DNA of 64,000 nt from an uncultured Eubacteriales bacterium (GTDB lineage Bacteria; Bacillota; Clostridia; Oscillospirales; Oscillospiraceae), in the NCBI GenBank assembly GCA_900551995.1, contig URXW01000004.1:1-64000 (forward strand). Reading direction: 5' to 3'. Below the pieces are notes generated by a model. The model had not been told where the DNA came from. It did not search any database and saw only the letters and a program-made list of their open reading frames with translations. Each line of letters begins with the position of its first letter. Position 1 is the first letter of the stretch. Made by a program: the position numbers and the translations under genes. This document shows positions 31,331-39,316 of this stretch, piece after piece.

Positions 31331-32097
31331 AATGCTCCCTCGATATACCCCTGCCGCGCCAGCCATTGCAGCGACGGCAGGGCATTTTGGTTTTCAATGG
31401 TGAAGGTCGCCTGCGGCGCGGCGCGGAGCACCGCGTCGATGACGTTCCCCATGGGGACGGTGCCCGTGCCCAGTGCCCCGTGGAGGTCGGTGTCTCCCTC
31501 GTTGCTGTGGAGGTGGACGTGGCGCAGGTACGGTGCCATGGGCGCGACCCACGCCGCAGGCGGCGTGGTGCTGACGCAGGTGTTGGCGTGCCCCACGTCC
31601 AGACAAAGCCCCAGCCGGGGGTCGTTCACCTGTTGGACGATGGATACCAGCGTGTCCGGGGATGGCTCCATGACGTTTTCCAGCACCAGCAGCATATCCG
31701 GCGGTACATCGTGCAGGAACGTCTGCCAGAACTGCACCGACTGCTCCACGTACCACTCCGGGTAGTACACATGGGGGATGAAGCCGCCGTGGAACACCAC
31801 GCGGCGGATGTTGAGCTGCCGCGCCGCCTGCACGGTCTGGCGGAAGCGGCGAAACGCCACGTCCCGCACCAGCGGGTCGATGGCGCAGGGCGTCAGCTCC
31901 GCAAAGGGACCGTGGAGCCACAGGCGGGCGAAGCCCTCCGTCTCCCGCTGCACGCGGGGCAGGGTGGAGGGGTCGTCCAGCAGCGGGGCATAGCAGAAGG
32001 CGATGGTCTCGCAGCCTGTGCGCCACTGGCGGGACAGCGCGGCGGCGCGGTCATCCATGCCGGAGATATGGAGTTTGTCTTGCAGGGGATAGACCAT
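31327..32097 (-). CDS. TIM-barrel sugar-phosphate isomerase/AP-endonuclease-2-like protein
   Basis: A 256-residue protein of the xylose isomerase-like superfamily. Potential metal ligands are seen in LVLENVMEPSPDTL (Glu), LCLDVGHANTC (Asp, His), HVHLHSNEGDTDLHGALG (His, Asp, His) and FTIENQNAL (Glu). It is the first gene of the cob operon and is coupled to cobT. Similar genes occur in cobamide operons, but the substrate is unknown; a role in lower-ligand or alpha-ribazole metabolism is inference. Confidence 0.75.
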   Translation of the reverse strand: MVYPLQDKLHISGMDDRAAALSRQWRTGCETIAFCYAPLLDDPSTLPRVQRETEGFARLWLHGPFAELTPCAIDPLVRDVAFRRFRQTVQAARQLNIRRVVFHGGFIPHVYYPEWYVEQSVQFWQTFLHDVPPDMLLVLENVMEPSPDTLVSIVQQVNDPRLGLCLDVGHANTCVSTTPPAAWVAPMAPYLRHVHLHSNEGDTDLHGALGTGTVPMGNVIDAVLRAAPQATFTIENQNALPSLQWLARQGYIEGAL

Positions 32098-32194
32098 ACA
32101 ACGCTCCTTTAGGGGGTTTATGTAATAAGGATCGCAGCCCGGCTGCGCCGGGGGAGAAAGCCGGCGATGCGCGTATAATAATCACAATGCGACT

Positions 32195-32200
32195 ATTATA
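32195..32200 (-). promoter_or_regulatory. -10 element of the cob operon
   Basis: A perfect TATAAT lies about 100 bases before the first gene, just after the terminator at 32212-32239. No convincing -35 box is seen, and no cobalamin riboswitch is recognisable in the leader. Confidence 0.5.
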
Positions 32201-32211
32201 GCATAGGGCAG

Positions 32212-32239
32212 AAAAAAAGAAAAGCCCGCTTTCACGGGC
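32212..32239 (-). terminator. Terminator upstream of the cob operon
   Basis: On the minus strand GCCCG, six bases, CGGGC is followed by TTTTCTTTTTTT. It ends either the tadA transcript or a small RNA. Confidence 0.8.
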
Positions 32240-32340
32240 AAAATATCTCCGGATACCATAAGGCGGAGCACCGGTAGGTACTCCGCGGCTATGGCAGGAA
32301 GAGAAGATGAAAAAAGTTTCTTGGTAGCTTGCAAGTATAG
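32240..32340 (-). ncRNA. Candidate small structured RNA downstream of tadA
   Basis: The 160-base gap between tadA and the terminator holds a hairpin with CCATA/TATGG and CGGAG/CTCCG arms (32256-32294), and a TATACT box lies at its upstream end. In many Firmicutes the SRP RNA gene follows tadA, but I do not find the SRP tetraloop or the GGAAG/AGCA core, so identity is open. It may only be a 3' untranslated region. Confidence 0.3.
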
Positions 32341-32398
32341 AGTACCCCATAGATGTGAAAAAAATTCGGTTACAAATATTAAAAATCTGTGAAATAAT

Positions 32399-32881
32399 CT
32401 ACAATGTCGGGGATTGCTTCGGGGAATCCGGATTTTTGCCCCGAATATCCGAGAAAAACGTTTTCAGAACGGCACGACATTCCTCGGCGCAGATACCGCC
32501 CGTCAGCTGGGGCGGACGGGGGAAGTTCTCCATATACAGGTTCAGCACGCCGCCGCAGGCACCCATCACGTCGTCGCGGGCACCGTAGAACACGCGGCGG
32601 ATGCGGGCGTTGAGGATGGCTCCGGCGCACATGGGGCACGGCTCCAGCGTTACGTACAGGTCGCAGTCGTCCAGCCGCCAGCTGTGGAGCACCGCATTGG
32701 CGTGGGACAATGCCTCCATCTCCGCGTGGGAGGCGGCGGACTGCTTTTCCTCCCGGCGGTTGCGCCCGCGGGCGATGATCTCGCCGCGGCGGACGATGAC
32801 GCAGCCCACCGGCACCTCGCCGTGGGCGGCTGCCTCCCGCGCCAGCGCGAGAGCCTGCTGCATGAAAAATTCGTGTTCCAT
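32399..32881 (-). CDS. tadA: tRNA adenosine(34) deaminase TadA
   Basis: A 160-residue zinc deaminase that converts A34 to inosine in tRNA-Arg. The catalytic site is seen in SAASHAEMEAL and LEPCPMCAGAIL, and the IRRVFYGARD segment and C-terminal helix follow. It is of normal length. It lies divergent from the DUF2508/bofA pair, a rearranged form of the B. subtilis tadA-recR-yaaL-bofA neighbourhood. Confidence 0.95.
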   Translation of the reverse strand: MEHEFFMQQALALAREAAAHGEVPVGCVIVRRGEIIARGRNRREEKQSAASHAEMEALSHANAVLHSWRLDDCDLYVTLEPCPMCAGAILNARIRRVFYGARDDVMGACGGVLNLYMENFPRPPQLTGGICAEECRAVLKTFFSDIRGKNPDSPKQSPTL

Positions 32882-32977
32882 GGTGTCCTTTCCGGGGAGA
32901 TATTGTCACCCCTGTTTAACAAACGGCATAAATGCGTACACTGCACGTACAATTTACTGTATGTGGAGGGAAGCACA

Positions 32978-33298
32978 ATGGCAAAAAAGCATGGCACCGA
33001 CCCGGTGCTCCGGGAATTGGAGCGGGAGCTGTACTGCACCACGCAGGCGTTGAAGGACGCCTATGCGCGGTTTGACTATGTGTGTGACAGCGAGCTGATC
33101 GAATCGTGTATCTTCGAGATCAACGCGCTGAAGGCGCGGAGCAACTACATCCTGCGGTGCATTAAGGCGCGCAGCGGGCAGGAGGTGCCGTCGGGGATAC
33201 CCCACGCGGTCCCGGTGGTGCGGGGAGAGAGCGCGCCGCCCCGAGAGGACTGCGTGGCGGCGGGAAAGATGAGGGGAGGGGAGATATGTCAGTCGTAG
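32978..33298 (+). CDS. DUF2508 (YaaL-like) protein
   Basis: A 106-residue protein starting at ATG 32978 with GGAGGG upstream. Residues 10-70 (LRELERELYCTTQALKDAYA, RFDYVCDSELIESCIFEINA) match the YaaL/DUF2508 family of short helical proteins normally encoded before bofA. The last 35 residues are variable. Function unknown. It overlaps bofA by 13 bases. Confidence 0.85.
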   Translation: MAKKHGTDPVLRELERELYCTTQALKDAYARFDYVCDSELIESCIFEINALKARSNYILRCIKARSGQEVPSGIPHAVPVVRGESAPPREDCVAAGKMRGGEICQS

Positions 33299-33549
33299 AG
33301 GTCGCCGCGCTGGGGCTGGTAGGGCTGTTCCTGCTGGTGGCGGTGGTGCGGCTGTTCCGAAAACCGCTGAAGCTGGCGGCAAGGGTGCTGGTGAACAGCG
33401 GTCTGGGACTGGCGGCTCTGTGGCTGCTCAGTGCCGCCGCCCCGGCGGGGCTGACGCTGGGCGTCAACTGGTTCAACGCGCTGACGGTGGGCGTGCTGGG
33501 CGTGCCGGGGCTGGGGCTGCTGCTTCTGGTGAAGTGGGTGCTGGTGTAG
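33286..33549 (+). CDS. bofA: BofA-family inhibitor of pro-sigma-K processing
   Basis: An 87-residue protein with three hydrophobic segments and the conserved VNSGLGLAALWLL and GLTLGVNWFNALTVGVLGVPG motifs. BofA keeps the SpoIVFB protease silent until SpoIVB, also encoded in this window, acts. The position after the YaaL-like gene is the conserved one. Confidence 0.93.
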   Translation: MSVVEVAALGLVGLFLLVAVVRLFRKPLKLAARVLVNSGLGLAALWLLSAAAPAGLTLGVNWFNALTVGVLGVPGLGLLLLVKWVLV

Positions 33550-33593
33550 GTACATAGGGGAGAGGACATTTCTGCGAGACAGACCGGAAGCCG

Positions 33594-33734
33594 TCAATAT
33601 TTTTTATCCTTGATCGCTTTTAGAATAAAGCCTCCCATAATCGCAATTGGAATGGAAACTGAAAGGGAAACCGGCTCGAGAGATGCCCCAAGAAATCCAC
33701 CCAAAACCGTACAAACTATCGCAATAAAAATCAT
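33594..33734 (-). CDS. Small hydrophobic protein
   Basis: A 46-codon frame starting at ATG 33734 with AAGGATG 7 bases upstream. Two short hydrophobic stretches (MIFIAIVCTVLGGFLGASLE, VSIPIAIMGGFILKAI) and a basic tail (KDKKY) suggest a membrane peptide. Base composition is more AT-rich than the neighbours, as for the next gene. No family is recognised. Confidence 0.5.
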   Translation of the reverse strand: MIFIAIVCTVLGGFLGASLEPVSLSVSIPIAIMGGFILKAIKDKKY

Positions 33735-33757
33735 AGAAATACATCCTTATTAAACTA

Positions 33758-33979
33758 TTAACGCAAATTATCTTGGTCAATTACAAATTTTCTGCACTTA
33801 TTACAATAAAATACTTTTACAGTCATGCCGTCACTCATTGATGTCAGTTTGATTCCTTTCACAAATGGAGTGAAATTCAATAATCCTCTATCTTTGTCGG
33901 ACGGAACCCATTTTAGAGCATATCGGTCTTGAGAAATGTTTCCAACGAGCATTTCTGCATTACAAAATGGACACTTCAT
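33758..33979 (-). CDS. Small zinc-ribbon-like protein (PF20097 type)
   Basis: A 73-residue protein with CPFCNAEMLVG at the N-terminus and YCNKCRKFVID near the C-terminus, so four cysteines can form one zinc site; the middle (DRYALKWVPSD, FTPFVKGIKL) fits small PF20097-type proteins as I recall them. It is AT-rich compared with its surroundings and may have been acquired together with the small gene downstream. Confidence 0.6.
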   Translation of the reverse strand: MKCPFCNAEMLVGNISQDRYALKWVPSDKDRGLLNFTPFVKGIKLTSMSDGMTVKVFYCNKCRKFVIDQDNLR

Positions 33980-34036
33980 ATAGTTGACACCTCCAGATAG
34001 AATAAATTCAAGTTTGCAGGTCTTGCGGCAAACCGC

Positions 34037-34762
34037 TTACTTTTCCATGTTTTCCAGATCCCACCCGTAGAGGGGATACCGCTGCATCGCGCCGAAGAGC
34101 TTTTTCCGCAGGTCGGGATAGCGGCTCTCCAACTGGGCGAGCAGCTCCTTCACCTCCTGCCGGCGGCTGTGACCGTCCATGGGGCAGGTGTTGCGTACCA
34201 CGGGAAGGTGCAGCTTCGCCGCCACGCGGCGGATGTCCGATTCCTGACAGTACAGCAGGGGGCGGATCTGGGTGATGTCCGTCCTGTCCAGATACGTCAC
34301 CGGCTGGAAGCAGCCGATCCGACCCTCGAACAGCAGGTTCATCAAAAGCGTCTCCACCGCGTCGTCGTAGTGGTGTCCCAAGGCGATCTTGCGGATCCCC
34401 CGCTCCGTCAGTGCCGTATGCAGGCTGCCCCGGCGCAGCTTGGCGCACAGGGAGCAGGGGTTCTTTTCTTTGCGTTCGAGGAACACGATGTCGTACACCG
34501 GCACGGAAATGCGGGTGTAGGGCACGTTCAGCGTCTCGCAGTAGGCGGCGATGGGGGAGAAGTCCATGCCCGGCATACCGGTCTCCAGGGTGATCGCCTC
34601 CACCTGGAAGGGCTTGGGGTAGAACTCCCGGAGACGCGATAGTGCCGCCAGCGTCAGCAGGCTGTCCTTGCCGCCGGAAACGCCGACTGCCAGCGTCTCG
34701 CCGGGGTCGATCATGTTGTAGTCCTCCACACAGCGGCGGACGAGTCCTAATATGTGCTGCAC
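34037..34762 (-). CDS. TtcA-like PP-loop ATPase, tRNA 2-thiolation
   Basis: A 241-residue protein. GVSGGKDSLLTLAAL is the PP-loop, CSLCAKLRRG gives the CxxC pair, and GHHYDDAVETLLMNLLFEG plus RPLLYCQESDIRRVA complete the TtcA signature. TtcA enzymes use an iron-sulfur cluster to make 2-thiocytidine at tRNA position 32. A GTG at 34762 is chosen as start because AGGAGG lies 7 bases upstream. Related clostridial enzymes may modify other substrates, so the target is not certain. Confidence 0.85.
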   Translation of the reverse strand: MQHILGLVRRCVEDYNMIDPGETLAVGVSGGKDSLLTLAALSRLREFYPKPFQVEAITLETGMPGMDFSPIAAYCETLNVPYTRISVPVYDIVFLERKEKNPCSLCAKLRRGSLHTALTERGIRKIALGHHYDDAVETLLMNLLFEGRIGCFQPVTYLDRTDITQIRPLLYCQESDIRRVAAKLHLPVVRNTCPMDGHSRRQEVKELLAQLESRYPDLRKKLFGAMQRYPLYGWDLENMEK

Positions 34763-34868
34763 GGTGATGCCTCCTGAATAAAATGTAAAATGGGATTTCA
34801 GTAAACGAGAGAATTTAAGAGAAAACGAGAGAAAACACGAGATGTTATTGCTGTAAATGAAATCGCTG

Positions 34869-34897
34869 TTGACAATGGGGCGGGGGTGTGGTATAAA
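34869..34897 (+). promoter_or_regulatory. Promoter of rplM-rpsI
   Basis: TTGACA and TATAAA are 17 bases apart, about 97 bases before rplM. Confidence 0.85.
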
Positions 34898-34899
34898 TA

Positions 34900-34985
34900 A
34901 TCCTGCGCGTTGACCGCGTTTTCTCTGCCCCGATTGTAACAAGGGCGCGTGAAAAAGTAAAGCATACATTATATAAATTGGAGGA
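34900..34985 (+). promoter_or_regulatory. rplM leader, possible L13 leader RNA
   Basis: The leader contains GCGCGTT with distal GGGCGCG (34914-34950), which can pair and enclose a second element. Firmicutes often carry an L13-binding leader here. The call rests on position and this pairing. Confidence 0.4.
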
Positions 34986-34993
34986 AGATCACC

Positions 34994-35419
34994 ATGTCCA
35001 CTTTCATGGCAAACAAGGCCAACATCGAGCGCAAGTGGTACGTCGTGGACGCCGCCGGCAAGCCCCTGGGCAAGACCGCCGTCATCGTCGCCGACCTGCT
35101 GCGCGGTAAAGGCAAAGTCACCTATACCCCCCACGCTGACTGCGGTGACAACGTCATCGTCATCAACGCAGGCAAGGCCGTTCTGACCGGCAACAAGATG
35201 GAGCAGAAGTACTATCGCACCCACTCCGGTTGGGTGGGCGGTCTGAAGGAGACGAAGTATCGTATCTTGATGGAGGACAAGCCCGAGCTGGCTATGCGCG
35301 TGGCTGTCCGCGGCATGATGCCCCGCAACATCGTCACCAAGGATTCCCTGAAGCGTCTGCACATCTACGCCGGCGAGCAGCATGACCATGCGGCTCAGAA
35401 GCCCGAGCTGGTCAAGTAA
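34994..35419 (+). CDS. rplM: 50S ribosomal protein L13
   Basis: A 141-residue protein (KWYVVDAAGKPLGKTAVIVA, MAVRGMMPRN-type motif VRGMMPRNIVTKDSLKRLHI, YAGEQHDH) of normal length. GGAGGAAG precedes the ATG. It is co-transcribed with rpsI 14 bases downstream. Confidence 0.97.
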   Translation: MSTFMANKANIERKWYVVDAAGKPLGKTAVIVADLLRGKGKVTYTPHADCGDNVIVINAGKAVLTGNKMEQKYYRTHSGWVGGLKETKYRILMEDKPELAMRVAVRGMMPRNIVTKDSLKRLHIYAGEQHDHAAQKPELVK

Positions 35420-35433
35420 GGAGGAAAAGAAGA

Positions 35434-35838
35434 ATGTATCAGTCCAAGAATCCCTACAAGTACGGCACCGGCCGCCGCAAGTCCTCCGTCGCCCGTGTGC
35501 ACCTGTTTGAGAACGGCACCGGCTCCATCACCATCAACGGCCGCAGCATCGACGAGTATTTCGGTCTGGAGACGCTGAAGATGGTCGTCCGTCAGCCTCT
35601 GAACGCCACCAACACCCTGGGCAAAGTGGACATCGTTGCCACCGTCGAGGGCGGCGGCGTGTCCGGCCAGGCCGGTGCACTGCGCCACGGCATCAGCCGC
35701 GCCCTGCTGCTGGTGAACCCCGAGTACCGCGCCATTCTGAAGAAGGCCGGCTTCCTGACCCGCGATCCTCGTATGAAGGAGCGCAAGAAGTACGGTCTGA
35801 AGGCCGCCCGTCGCGCACCTCAGTTCTCCAAGCGCTGA
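35434..35838 (+). CDS. rpsI: 30S ribosomal protein S9
   Basis: A 134-residue protein with YGTGRRKSSVARVHLF at the N-terminus, GGGVSGQAGALRHGISRAL in the middle and the universal C-terminal tail PQFSKR, which reaches the P-site tRNA. It ends the L13/S9 operon; the island starts shortly after its terminator. Confidence 0.98.
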   Translation: MYQSKNPYKYGTGRRKSSVARVHLFENGTGSITINGRSIDEYFGLETLKMVVRQPLNATNTLGKVDIVATVEGGGVSGQAGALRHGISRALLLVNPEYRAILKKAGFLTRDPRMKERKKYGLKAARRAPQFSKR

Positions 35839-35860
35839 GTTTATACCGCTTACCTGCAAA

Positions 35861-35893
35861 ACGCCAGAAACCACAAGGGTTTCTGGCGTTTTT
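35861..35893 (+). terminator. Terminator of rplM-rpsI
   Basis: ACGCCAGAAACC and GGTTTCTGGCGT form a 12-bp stem followed by TTTTT. Confidence 0.9.
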
Positions 35894-35940
35894 GTTTGTG
35901 CCTGTCCGTAACAGTATGTTTCGTTCTGTAGATTTCTTCG

Positions 35941-35990
35941 GGGACATTTTAGGGGACAATTACGGACAAAAAGGGACAAGCAAAGCGACA
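35941..35990. repeat. Five GGGACA-type direct repeats upstream of the primase gene
   Basis: GGGACA at 35941, 35953 and 35973, CGGACA at 35963 and GCGACA at 35985 are spaced 12, 10, 10 and 12 bases. They may be iterons of a replication origin or arm-type integrase sites at the island edge. Confidence 0.55.
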
Positions 35991-36045
35991 ACTTCAAGAC
36001 GCCGTCTAATGCCATCGCAATCGCCTCCAGAACCTTGGAGGCAGT

Positions 36046-37623
36046 ATGAAAAACTCTTGGACAAAAGAAGAAAAAGCGACTTTCCGTACCCAGCATCCCA
36101 CAAAATATCCCATCAAGCAAGCGAATCACAATTCTCCCAAAGCCGACGTAAAGACTTTCGCCGACCTCATTTATGCAGCAGATCGTCCCGAATATAAGGG
36201 CATAGTGACAATTGCGCGCCGCCCCAAGGGAACATCTACAATGGAGACGGTAGCGAGCGTTCCTGCGGAGCAGGTGGGAGAATGGCTCTCCCAGATGCAT
36301 GTCTCGGCTGATGCCGACTACTATATCACAAAGGCGCAGTTCAAAGCTGCACAAACATGGGACACTGGTGAATTGTTTGCGCTGAACGCGATTTGGGTAG
36401 ATATTGATGCGCACGAAAAAGCTTCAAACTGTCCAAATCCGGAAGATGCGCTGTCCTTGTTATCTCAAGGCCTTGAAATATGGACCGAGCTTCCTGAGCC
36501 CAATATTGTGGTTTACAGCGGAAGGGGTTTCCATCTTATTTGGCTTATCGGCCAGTGTGCAGCGAGCCTTGGCTTTATGGCAAGCGAAATCTCAAAGCAT
36601 ATTGGAAATGCCATTCAAAATCTTCTCACCGACTTGCAGATCATTGGCTACTCGGTCGATTCGGGGTATTGTTCAAATATTGCAGGATTGACACGCATTC
36701 CAGGCACATTTAACACTCACGCAAATAATTACTGTACCTGCGAAATACGACATTCTGTTCGGATGTCGCTCGTAGAGGAATATAAGGATCTTCAGTTTTA
36801 CCCAAGAAAGAGTATAGCAACTTCTGAGCCTTGTTACCGCTATATGCCTACGTCTGCACAGGCTGCGGGAGAGCTGCGTGTAAATGCTTTGCTGAAGCTG
36901 CTGAAACTGCGCACAAACTGGGAGGGCTATCGGGACTATTTTCTGCTTATTTTGTTCTCGGCCTGCCAAATGGCCGGATACTCCAATGAAGAAGCTCTTC
37001 GACTGGCACTGAAGGCCAACACACAATTGAAACCAGCTCTATCCGAGCGCGAGGTTCAGTCTCTACTGTCAACCGCAGTAAAAAAGCACTACAAAATGAA
37101 AAATGCCTACATTATAACTACATTGGATCTTACCGCCGATGAGCAGACTGCCATTGGTATTTCCGTTATGCCCACAGGGGAGGCGAAGCGCAGCAAAAAC
37201 CAGGCGCGGGATGAAAAGATTGCGGCCAAGCGGAGGAAGGAAAACCGCACAATCATGCGGTTTCATATCCTCGGCTGGAGCATCGGTGCCATCGCAAAAA
37301 AGGTGAACCGCTGCTATAACACAGTTAAGAAGCGCATCGGCGAACTGGCAGGAAAATTGGAGGAGCTTTTTTCTGACCGTGAACTCAGATTACTTTTTCG
37401 TCAGCGTGCGAAGCGCATCGTGGAGAAGCTGAAGAAGTGCGCAGCCTCCGTTTCATTTTTTGAAGGGCTTATATATTATGCTGATATGGGCAAGTCCAGT
37501 ATGAGCCAGTCTACAGTAGAAGGGCTTGCATATCAGCCTGAGCACGAACGGAAAAGTCGAAGAAAACGGGATGAAGGAAGTATCTGCGCATATCTGAACG
37601 AGGAGAGGTGGTGTGCAGAATGA
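36046..37623 (+). CDS. Mobile-element primase/replication protein (AEP-like)
   Basis: A 525-residue protein. Residues about 95-215 look like an archaeo-eukaryotic-type primase core (ALNAIWVDIDAHEKA with the D-x-D pair, then NIVVYSGRGFHLIWLIG), followed by a PriCT-like helical region (residues about 275-350) and a C-terminal basic helix-turn-helix part (GWSIGAIAKKVNRCYNTVKK). This organisation fits primases of integrated plasmids and phage-like islands that start replication after excision. It overlaps the Dam gene by four bases; the phased GGGACA repeats lie 56-105 bases upstream. Confidence 0.7.
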   Translation: MKNSWTKEEKATFRTQHPTKYPIKQANHNSPKADVKTFADLIYAADRPEYKGIVTIARRPKGTSTMETVASVPAEQVGEWLSQMHVSADADYYITKAQFKAAQTWDTGELFALNAIWVDIDAHEKASNCPNPEDALSLLSQGLEIWTELPEPNIVVYSGRGFHLIWLIGQCAASLGFMASEISKHIGNAIQNLLTDLQIIGYSVDSGYCSNIAGLTRIPGTFNTHANNYCTCEIRHSVRMSLVEEYKDLQFYPRKSIATSEPCYRYMPTSAQAAGELRVNALLKLLKLRTNWEGYRDYFLLILFSACQMAGYSNEEALRLALKANTQLKPALSEREVQSLLSTAVKKHYKMKNAYIITTLDLTADEQTAIGISVMPTGEAKRSKNQARDEKIAAKRRKENRTIMRFHILGWSIGAIAKKVNRCYNTVKKRIGELAGKLEELFSDRELRLLFRQRAKRIVEKLKKCAASVSFFEGLIYYADMGKSSMSQSTVEGLAYQPEHERKSRRKRDEGSICAYLNEERWCAE

Positions 37624-38111
37624 ACAATGTATTGTTATCCTCCAAAAACATGTGCTGGTGCACGCCGCAGGACTTTTTTGACAAATTGGATAGCGAGTTT
37701 AACTTCGTGCTTGACCCCGCTGCGACAGATAAAACGGCAAAGTGCGCGTTGTTCTATACCCCTGAAACGGATGGACTTTCGCAGAGCTGGGACCGTGGCG
37801 GTGCAGTATTTTGCAACCCGCCCTACGGAAGAGAGATCGGTAAATGGGTGAGGAAGGCGTTTGAAGAGGCGCGCTGTGGATATCCAATTATTTTACTTAT
37901 CCCCGCGCGGACAGATACGGCATACTTTCACGATTACATTTACGGAAAAGCGGAAATTCGCTTTATTCGTGGGCGTCTGCGGTTCACGGATGAAGACGGA
38001 AATGTCTCTGCTCCTGCGCCGTTTCCTTCTATGGTAGTGATCTACAACGGGAAAAACTTGCTGCCCCAAAACAACGTGTCTGGCACAGTCCCAAAGGGGA
38101 CATGTGCCTAA
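37620..38111 (+). CDS. Phage-type DNA N6-adenine methyltransferase (Dam, PF05869-like)
   Basis: A 163-residue protein starting at ATG 37620, overlapping the primase stop (ATGA). Seen are WCTPQDFFDKLDSEFNFVLD, FCNPPYGREIGKWVRKA (the NPPY catalytic motif) and LIPARTDTAYFHDYIYG, matching phage Dam-type methylases. It probably methylates adenine in the element's own DNA, giving protection from restriction or marking replication. Confidence 0.88.
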   Translation: MNNVLLSSKNMCWCTPQDFFDKLDSEFNFVLDPAATDKTAKCALFYTPETDGLSQSWDRGGAVFCNPPYGREIGKWVRKAFEEARCGYPIILLIPARTDTAYFHDYIYGKAEIRFIRGRLRFTDEDGNVSAPAPFPSMVVIYNGKNLLPQNNVSGTVPKGTCA

Positions 38112-38130
38112 TGCCAGGGAGGTTTCCAAC

Positions 38131-39039
38131 ATGCAATTTGCCCCCATTTTACCGCCTGTGAAGCCCAGTACGCCGGCAGCTTCGAACCGCACAGACGGTG
38201 CGCAGCACACCGCTTACCGCGTACCTGAGGCGATGTTTAAGCTGCGCTTGCTGACCCGGAACATCAATGATGACGCTGAGAATCTGCTTACGCTAAACAA
38301 AAAAATCGGGCAGGCATTGATACGATTTTTCTCTGAAATGCAGTCCGTTCAACGGATGGCAAACGCCGAATTCGCTGATGAGGAATATGCTGAGGCAGTG
38401 GCAAGAGAGGTGGAAAGTGCCATTGAAAAATTGGACAATAACACGTATTGGAGCCTCCTGAGAACGCTCACGCTCATGGGCAAAATTGACGCGGTCAGGG
38501 CAGGATTAGGCACAGATGAAACGTTGCCCTCGGATGAAATATGCACGCAGCTCTACCGGAAAATTGCTCGTGAAATACATGCATTTGACGCTTTTGTCGA
38601 GGGAAATATGTTGCTCGTTCGGATGCCTATGCTGCCCTCCATCCGCGCCCATGGTGTAATCAATAGCGGGCAGAAGCGCGCTATCTTTGACACGCCGATG
38701 TTTGTGGAAACTGTGCGCGGGTCAGTGCTTTCTGTGAAAGAAAAGCTGCCGAAAATCGCAAAGAAATGCATTACCTATCTCTTCATTTACAGGGATACAG
38801 CTGCCCCACATCTGGACTCCGATAACCATAATACTAAGTCGATTACCGACGTGATTTGCTCTTATTTCGAGGCTGGCGATGATGGATTTTATGCGGACTT
38901 CCGCTTCTTTACGAGGGCATCCGAGCTCCTCCCGGCAGGGACATACATCACGGTTTCGGCGATGGACGGCGTACTCCCCACGCCTGAACATATTATCGAA
39001 ATGTGGACGGCGCGACTGCGGAGCCGAATGGATATTTGA
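38131..39039 (+). CDS. Island protein with RusA-like C-terminal motif
   Basis: A 302-residue protein starting at ATG 38131 (GGGAGG upstream). The N-terminal half (residues about 40-150) is helical (MFKLRLLTRNINDDAENLLT). The C-terminal third contains HLDSDNHNTKSITDVI followed by EAGDDGFYADFRF, which resembles the D-x-DN-x(3)-K-x(3)-D ... DD pattern of RusA Holliday-junction resolvases. That assignment is my inference from motif spacing; the whole protein is otherwise unknown. It follows the primase and Dam genes in one operon. Confidence 0.55.
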   Translation: MQFAPILPPVKPSTPAASNRTDGAQHTAYRVPEAMFKLRLLTRNINDDAENLLTLNKKIGQALIRFFSEMQSVQRMANAEFADEEYAEAVAREVESAIEKLDNNTYWSLLRTLTLMGKIDAVRAGLGTDETLPSDEICTQLYRKIAREIHAFDAFVEGNMLLVRMPMLPSIRAHGVINSGQKRAIFDTPMFVETVRGSVLSVKEKLPKIAKKCITYLFIYRDTAAPHLDSDNHNTKSITDVICSYFEAGDDGFYADFRFFTRASELLPAGTYITVSAMDGVLPTPEHIIEMWTARLRSRMDI

Positions 39040-39316
39040 CCCCATATTCATCACACCCCGGTGAGAGTGTTTTGCACACTAATACACGGTCATTCCGGAT
39101 GCCGCATTTCAGACAAGTCGGCAGACCTGTAAACCCGCTGAAGCACAAGGGTTTTGCAGTTTTGCAAGGGCGGAAAAGCCAATGTCTCTGTACGAATAGG
39201 ACAATTCGGAAGATACTTTACCCACATGACAGCCGCCCGAATAAAAGGGTAAACTGTTTATAAGATACGGCTCATTCAGGGGGCGGCTGACCAGAACTGA
39301 GGAGAGGAGCACCACA
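39040..39316. other. Intergenic stretch of the island
   Basis: No gene is supported. An imperfect inverted repeat (CAGCCGCCC near 39231 and GGGCGGCTG near 39281) encloses an AT-rich segment, and AAACCCGCTGAAGCACAAGGG near 39132 resembles the palindrome in the rpsI terminator only in pattern. Confidence 0.4.

Noticed and set aside
32098..32211. Cobalamin riboswitch upstream of the cob operon
   Set aside because: The leader after the TATAAT is only about 90 bases and has no B12-box-like motif.
32212..32400. SRP RNA gene after tadA
   Set aside because: The conserved GGAAG tetraloop/AGCA symmetric loop is not found on either strand; kept only as an unassigned RNA candidate.
35395..36414. Minus-strand frame across the island's left edge as a decayed integrase C-terminus
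   Set aside because: Its end looks vaguely like integrase tails, but it runs antisense through rpsI and the primase gene and shows no catalytic residues.
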